DNA of 64,000 bases from Chitinophaga filiformis. Lineage in GTDB: Bacteria; Bacteroidota; Bacteroidia; Chitinophagales; Chitinophagaceae. Below, piece after piece: positions 60,701 to 64,000 of the stretch (position 1 is the first letter of the stretch; every line of letters begins with the position of its first letter). Where the stretch lies: the NCBI RefSeq assembly GCF_023100805.1, contig NZ_CP095855.1, forward strand, positions 5,683,001-5,747,000, read 5' to 3'. A program made the translations under genes and the position numbers. The notes beneath the pieces were generated by a model. The model had not been told where the DNA came from and did not search any database. It saw only the letters and a program-made list of their open reading frames with translations.

Positions 60701-60857
60701 ACATAAATCCCTGATTATCTTCCAGGATATCATATACCGAGTTCTGGGATAAACCTTCATTTACGCCATAAGAATCGAAAATGTACGGCTTGTCCTGTGC
60801 GCTCAACACAGATACGGATAGGGTACATAGGAAAAAAAATAATAAGGTCCTCGTCAT
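57744..60857 (-). CDS. Sensor histidine kinase with two-component propeller domain
   Basis: A 1037-residue membrane sensor. After a signal peptide (ends LSAQ) come about 14 Reg_prop repeats forming two seven-bladed propellers (first blade LSQNSVYDILEDNQGFMWIA), a Y_Y_Y domain near 690-750, one membrane helix (FRFLLLLLLLGVAYYFS), a HisKA_3 domain with His852 (SSDMHDDLGSGLST) and a HATPase C-terminus. It has no fused receiver, so the adjacent LuxR regulator receives the phosphate. The frame extends to 60956, but the signal peptide fixes ATG 60857. Ligand unknown; many such sensors detect glycans. Confidence 0.92.
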   Translation of the reverse strand: MTRTLLFFFLCTLSVSVLSAQDKPYIFDSYGVNEGLSQNSVYDILEDNQGFMWIATHDGINRFDGYGFNEYRFNPSLQERAGQGKGNLVVRNNNGGRALINRFALKGYKGYSLYRNRRHQLILTHNYGISLYDEYKNSFESVLEDTTYENNGERDSGHKFRILGEDSVHHNLWVWRPAKGLYVLDDSTYAKKKVILYPKPMLQRGIAASAVYKDGNTIWMNFEAGELLAMNTQNMRLTTYCLPGITSHVVLRNLNSDTLIIASKGHLIIFNKKQNKYSDLSFDQRDPKDANFIPLCLELDLNGNIWIGGTDGVMIYNVKRNEIVNRIVSFNGSETRSWNVVTYLYRDAADNMWVGTDGDGIKKYSPNKKVFNLYRSPATTHNMVRAVYKHDDGKLYVGLLNDGLDIYEKGGKFLERIPSDDGKSIFPAKNLNAICREDFEHLWFHFSDMHIGLFNVHTRRFDDLTKYVKAAGLPPQEDIYPFIFKRTSGEVYFNYGSYLLQIVRGERGGYKVAIVHEFPDEILTTYYEDFLGNKYVGTKVAAYVKKVGSAGWDLITLPPGTIVKSIAKRAGKELLLATSKGLFMLGEDNLRKKHYNSYDYPALINDYLYGVLLDEKDRIWVSHNKGLSQINPANDEITTYNYEDGLQSNEFNTGAFFKSVDGELFFGGIRGSNGFYPKDFRNNPSKPKVVIMRMEVLDKPYESDTALSLLRRIELPYNHNTIAIEFVPLEYTNPLKNKVQYKLDGADEDWVQAGAFRMARYTNLRPGTYTFNVRASNNDDIWNSTPTTLEITIRIPFWQSLWFRFLLLLLLLGVAYYFSTLYLDYKIRHEKLKLEKEQAVDQERARISSDMHDDLGSGLSTIRLLSEIAKRKITDTSQTKELERISEAAGELVDKMSEIIWAMNSSNDSLENLIAYMRSFAADFLEHAHITHQFYIPESIPNIKLSGGTRRNIYLAVKESLHNVVKHAQASEVVIQIEMHKNMTIMIKDNGKGFDQEKVRLFGNGLKNIQKRMQAVGGHADITSHHGTIVLLDIPLI

Positions 60858-60932
60858 CTGCGCCCGCGATTGCAATGCTTTTAAAGTAATAGAGGTTATT
60901 AAATTACTGAGTCCACCATAACGCAGTGCTTG

Positions 60933-60940
60933 CAAATATA
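60933..60940 (-). promoter_or_regulatory. Candidate promoter -7 element of the sensor kinase
   Basis: TATATTTG on the minus strand matches TAnnTTTG exactly, 75 nt upstream of ATG 60857. This would leave a leader of about 70 nt. Confidence 0.45.
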
Positions 60941-61015
60941 TAAATCTAGCGCACACTTTCTAATGATTTTGTATTTTTCTTCCGGTAATCCATCCCATTA
61001 AAAACACAAAAAAAC

Positions 61016-62077
61016 ATGCCCGGAAAAACTTCCATAGCTACAGTCAAGGTTTCGCAGTACAAATCACTCATGCTGACCCTGTTTTTATCTGTATTTTTTT
61101 TACCTGCAAGGGCTCAGTCCGGGTACAGCATCCAACAGCACCCTACTCCTCCAATCAAAAGCATCAGGGGCATGAGCGTGCTCAATAACGGCGTTATCTG
61201 GCTTTCAGGTACGGATGGCAAAGTGGGCCGTAGTACCGACCACGGCGCTCACTGGGACTGGATCACGGTACCGGGGTATGATTCCTGCGACTGGCGTTCA
61301 CTGGTGGCCTTCAACGATAAGCGGGCACTGCTGCTGAATGCAGGAGAACCGGCCCATCTGCTGCTGACCACAGATGGGGGCGCTACCTGGAAAGAAGTAT
61401 ATTCCAACTATACCAAAGGCGTTTTCTTTGATGGTATGGCTTTCAGGAACGCCAAAGAAGGCATCGCCATTGGCGATCCTATCAAGGGCAGGTTTACGGT
61501 CATCCGGACGAAAGATAGTGGTAATACCTGGCAGGCAGATCCTTTTGAAGCATTGCCTGTGGCAAAAGAAGGTGAAGCCATCTTCGCTGCCAGCGGCACC
61601 AGTGTACGCATTATACCCGGCGGACAAGCCTGTTTTGTAACAGGCGGCACCAATAGTCGTTTCATCAGCGGCTGGGAGCGCTGGACACCCGTAGAATGGA
61701 ATTTCACACACGGTAGTCCGGGCACCGGCGCATTCTCTGTTGCATTTGCCGATAAGCAACATGGTATAGCTGTAGGAGGCGATTATACAAAGGATACCCT
61801 TACTACAAACAACTGTCTCATCACGAAAGATGGCGGCCGCAGCTGGCAGCCTGTTGCTACACCTCCCAGGGGTTATCGTTCCTGTGTGCAATACATCGGC
61901 TATCATACTTTCGTTACAACAGGCACATCCGGTACGGATATCTCTGAAGACGGCGGTCTCAACTGGCATAACATCAGTAAAGAAGGATATCATGTAGCCG
62001 GTATAGCGCCCGCGGGTAAACAGGTATGGCTCGCCGGCAGTAAGAAGCTGGGCAGCTTCGGCAGGTTCAAATTATAA
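61016..62077 (+). CDS. YCF48/BNR-repeat secreted protein
   Basis: A 353-residue secreted beta-propeller (hydrophobic signal ends ARAQ; ATG 61070 is an alternative start). It carries repeated Asp-box/YCF48 blocks: VGRSTDHGAHWDW, LLTTDGGATWKEV, IRTKDSGNTWQAD, LITKDGGRSWQPV and ISEDGGLNWHN. Homologues are annotated as photosystem-assembly-like or oxidoreductase proteins, but in non-photosynthetic Bacteroidota the role is unknown. Monocistronic, divergent from the sensor kinase. Confidence 0.88.
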   Translation: MPGKTSIATVKVSQYKSLMLTLFLSVFFLPARAQSGYSIQQHPTPPIKSIRGMSVLNNGVIWLSGTDGKVGRSTDHGAHWDWITVPGYDSCDWRSLVAFNDKRALLLNAGEPAHLLLTTDGGATWKEVYSNYTKGVFFDGMAFRNAKEGIAIGDPIKGRFTVIRTKDSGNTWQADPFEALPVAKEGEAIFAASGTSVRIIPGGQACFVTGGTNSRFISGWERWTPVEWNFTHGSPGTGAFSVAFADKQHGIAVGGDYTKDTLTTNNCLITKDGGRSWQPVATPPRGYRSCVQYIGYHTFVTTGTSGTDISEDGGLNWHNISKEGYHVAGIAPAGKQVWLAGSKKLGSFGRFKL

Positions 62078-62382
62078 TATATCACATAAAAGGGGTGCTG
62101 CTAAAGCACCCCCGGAAAAAATAGGTTAAAGCAAAAAGTACATTATTGATTCTCAAGATAAGGTACACACGAATATGTTACATGGGTATTTTAGCGAATG
62201 TGTTAATTTTACCGGTAAACGATTAGTTAGCAGCATCCATCGTAAAACCATGTGATAACAATATTTTTATCTATTTTGGGTGCTGAATGAGAATGGGAAT
62301 CAAGGTATTCAGGACAGTACTACAACTGTTACAACCGGCCTCATAAACCGGAACGTTGATTCGGGAAACTTAAAAGCCAATT
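62078..62382. other. Intergenic region upstream of the GH31 gene
   Basis: Contains the hairpin at 62091-62112. The remaining ~270 bp show no gene or clear -7 motif. Confidence 0.4.
62091..62112. terminator. GC-rich hairpin after the YCF48-like gene
   Basis: GGGGTGCT pairs exactly with AGCACCCC across 5 nt. The plus-strand 3' side is not T-rich (CGGAAAAAA), so it is a weak Rho-independent candidate. Confidence 0.5.
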
Positions 62383-64000
62383 ATGCAAGTAACAACCTCA
62401 TCGGGTAAGTATTCAGCCAAGCATTATCCGGATATAATTAAAGAGTGGAAAAAAGAAGGGAACTACTTCTATTTTTATACATCAGAAACCATTTTGGAAG
62501 TCAGGATCATTTCAGATAAGATCGTTCGCTTCCGCTACGCCGCCGACGGTAATTTTCAAAGAGACTTCTCCTATGCTGTCAGCGAGCGGCTCGAAGAATC
62601 TCCGGTGAACTTCGGACTGCGCGAGTACGAAGAAAATTTCGAAATATATACTGAAGCCTTACGTATTTATATCGCCAGAGATGATATGCGCCTTACCATC
62701 ACCGATCCGGAAGGCTTCATCATCAACCAGGACGAACTGGGCTTTCACTGGCAGTATTATCTGCAGAAAGGCGGCAAGATCGTATACTGCAGCAAACAGA
62801 TACAGGAAGATGAATATTTCTTCGGTATGGGCGATAAACCTACCGATCTGAACCTGCACGGCAAACGCCTGGAGAACTATGGTACAGATGCCTACGGTTT
62901 TCAGAAAGATACAGATCCTTTATACCGTAACATCCCTTTCTACTATGGTCTGCATCGTGGAAAAGCATACGGCATCTTCTTCGATAATACCTTCCGCACC
63001 ATCTTCGATTTCGGTAAAGAAAGAGAGAATGTGACCAGCTTCTGGGCAAGAGGCGGTGAAATGAACTATTACTTCATTTACGGACCTGAATTGCTGAAAG
63101 TAGCTGAAGGGTATACCAGCATCACCGGTACTGCCGAATTGCCGCCTTTATGGGCCCTGGGCTATCAGCAATGCCGCTGGAGCTACTACCCCGACAAAAG
63201 GGTCAAAGAGATTGCAGCCGAATTCCGGAAACGCCAGATCCCCTGTGATGTGATCCACCTGGATATTGACTACATGGAAGGATTCCGCTGTTTCACCTGG
63301 AGCAAGGAGGGATTCCCTGATCCCGTAGGACTGATAAAAGAGCTCTCCGCGCAGGGCTTCAAAGTGGTGGTGATCATCGATCCCGGCATCAAGGTAGACC
63401 CCGACTATAACATCTATAAACAGGGCATACAAAACAACTATTTCTGTAAAAGACAGGATGGCGCGCTCATGGAAGGCGATGTGTGGCCTGGCAAATGCGT
63501 GTTCCCCGACTATACCAATCCCGAAGTACGTAAATGGTGGGCCGGCCTCTTCAAAGAACTGGTGGATGCAGGCGTGAGAGGTGTATGGAACGATATGAAC
63601 GAACCGGCAGTGTTCGAAATGGGTACCTTCCCTGAAGATGTGCGCCACGACTATGACGGAGAAGCCGTAAGCCACCGTAAAGCGCACAATGTGTACGGAC
63701 ACCTGATGAGTAAAGCAACCGCGGCCGGTATGAGGAAATTCCTGATGCCCAACAGGCCCTTCGTGATATCCCGCTCCTGCTACGCAGGCGCACAACGGTG
63801 GACCTCCTTCTGGACCGGCGATAACGTATCCAGCTGGGATCACCTCTGGCTGGCTTCTATACAGTGCCAGCGCCTTGCCGTATCGGGGATCTCCTTTTCA
63901 GGAAGTGATATCGGTGGCTTTATAGGCGAGCCCGATGGAGAATTGTATGTACGCTGGATACAGTTAGCGGTGTTCCACCCGCTGATGCGCACACATTCGG
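62383..64000 (+). CDS. GH31 alpha-glucosidase-type glycosidase (cut by window end)
   Basis: Starts at ATG 62383 and stays open to the window end: 539 codons, C-terminus missing. An N-terminal beta-sandwich (to about residue 230) leads to a TIM barrel with PLWALGYQQCRWSYYPD, VIHLDIDYM, the nucleophile Asp404 in VWNDMNEP and the acid/base Asp480 in WTGDN. Near the edge comes GSDIGGF. These mark an active retaining GH31 enzyme; alpha-glucosidase is most likely, though xylosidase or other specificity cannot be excluded. No signal peptide, so probably cytoplasmic. Confidence 0.92.
   Translation, partial: MQVTTSSGKYSAKHYPDIIKEWKKEGNYFYFYTSETILEVRIISDKIVRFRYAADGNFQRDFSYAVSERLEESPVNFGLREYEENFEIYTEALRIYIARDDMRLTITDPEGFIINQDELGFHWQYYLQKGGKIVYCSKQIQEDEYFFGMGDKPTDLNLHGKRLENYGTDAYGFQKDTDPLYRNIPFYYGLHRGKAYGIFFDNTFRTIFDFGKERENVTSFWARGGEMNYYFIYGPELLKVAEGYTSITGTAELPPLWALGYQQCRWSYYPDKRVKEIAAEFRKRQIPCDVIHLDIDYMEGFRCFTWSKEGFPDPVGLIKELSAQGFKVVVIIDPGIKVDPDYNIYKQGIQNNYFCKRQDGALMEGDVWPGKCVFPDYTNPEVRKWWAGLFKELVDAGVRGVWNDMNEPAVFEMGTFPEDVRHDYDGEAVSHRKAHNVYGHLMSKATAAGMRKFLMPNRPFVISRSCYAGAQRWTSFWTGDNVSSWDHLWLASIQCQRLAVSGISFSGSDIGGFIGEPDGELYVRWIQLAVFHPLMRTHS

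Noticed and set aside
63148..63843. A 231-codon minus-strand frame at the right edge
   Set aside because: It is antisense to the conserved GH31 catalytic barrel.
1..64000. tRNA, rRNA and riboswitch genes
   Set aside because: Scanning by eye found no convincing tRNA cloverleaf, rRNA segment or known riboswitch core; short or divergent ones could have been missed.

Overview
This window looks like the chromosome of a Bacteroidota soil-type bacterium, most likely Chitinophaga or a close Chitinophagaceae relative. The evidence is a SusC/SusD pair driven by an ECF sigma/FecR system, many secreted or lipoprotein carbohydrate-active enzymes, a propeller-type (Reg_prop/Y_Y_Y) histidine kinase, DUF4199, DUF1080, DUF1835 and SYLF proteins, and promoter-like TAnnTTTG (-7) elements of the Bacteroidota type. 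No rRNA, tRNA or CRISPR array was recognised. Assignments come from reading motifs; no database search was run.

Layout. 1-4.4 kb: a divergent LysR regulator/esterase pair, a stand-alone methionine aminopeptidase, and a two-gene operon (membrane protein plus MpaB/DUF2236-type oxygenase) behind a palindromic promoter. 4.5-6.4 kb: an intact IS3-family element with a classic A-AAA-AAG frameshift site, inserted next to a 33-bp perfect hairpin; a related 43-bp perfect hairpin lies about 1.7 kb further on. 6.7-17.6 kb: an orphan TARG1-like macro domain protein, a short PL9 pectate lyase-like lipoprotein, a SYLF protein, an OmpW-like protein, secreted unknowns, a VWA protein, DUF1080, an M1 peptidase and a tandem-domain lipoprotein. 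17.7-26.8 kb: a decayed SPW-repeat gene, an SDR with a lipoprotein signal, a GH78 rhamnosidase, a decayed ABC-permease fragment, more SDR, SRPBCC and NmrA genes, and an AraC regulator. 26.8-41 kb (minus strand): a GH43-ricin lipoprotein, a roughly 1054-residue effector-like protein, then a compact polysaccharide utilisation locus (sigma, FecR, STN-SusC, SusD, GH89 NAGLU). 41-50 kb: a dihydroorotase homologue lacking most metal ligands, DUF4199, two glycosyltransferases, a block of degenerate repeats, and a four-gene nucleotide-activated heptose operon. 50-57 kb: parE, DUF1835, cupin and parC on the minus strand, then two tiny membrane-protein genes. 57-64 kb: a response regulator/propeller kinase operon, a YCF48-like protein and the start of a GH31 glucosidase cut by the window edge.

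How the parts work together. Carbohydrate capture dominates (PL9, GH78, GH43, GH89, GH31, SusCD), with trans-envelope sigma/anti-sigma control of the GH89 locus. The GT2/GT4 genes and the heptose operon point to surface glycan synthesis. ParE and ParC sit in one apparent operon.

The most unusual item is the minus-strand gene at 28578-31742. It joins an HEAWH/VVQQ motif typical of cargo proteins of extracellular contractile injection systems, a GH...N nuclease-like motif, 28-residue coiled-coil repeats, and an arginine/serine-rich tail of about 190 residues. No injection-system gene and no obvious immunity gene lies in the window.
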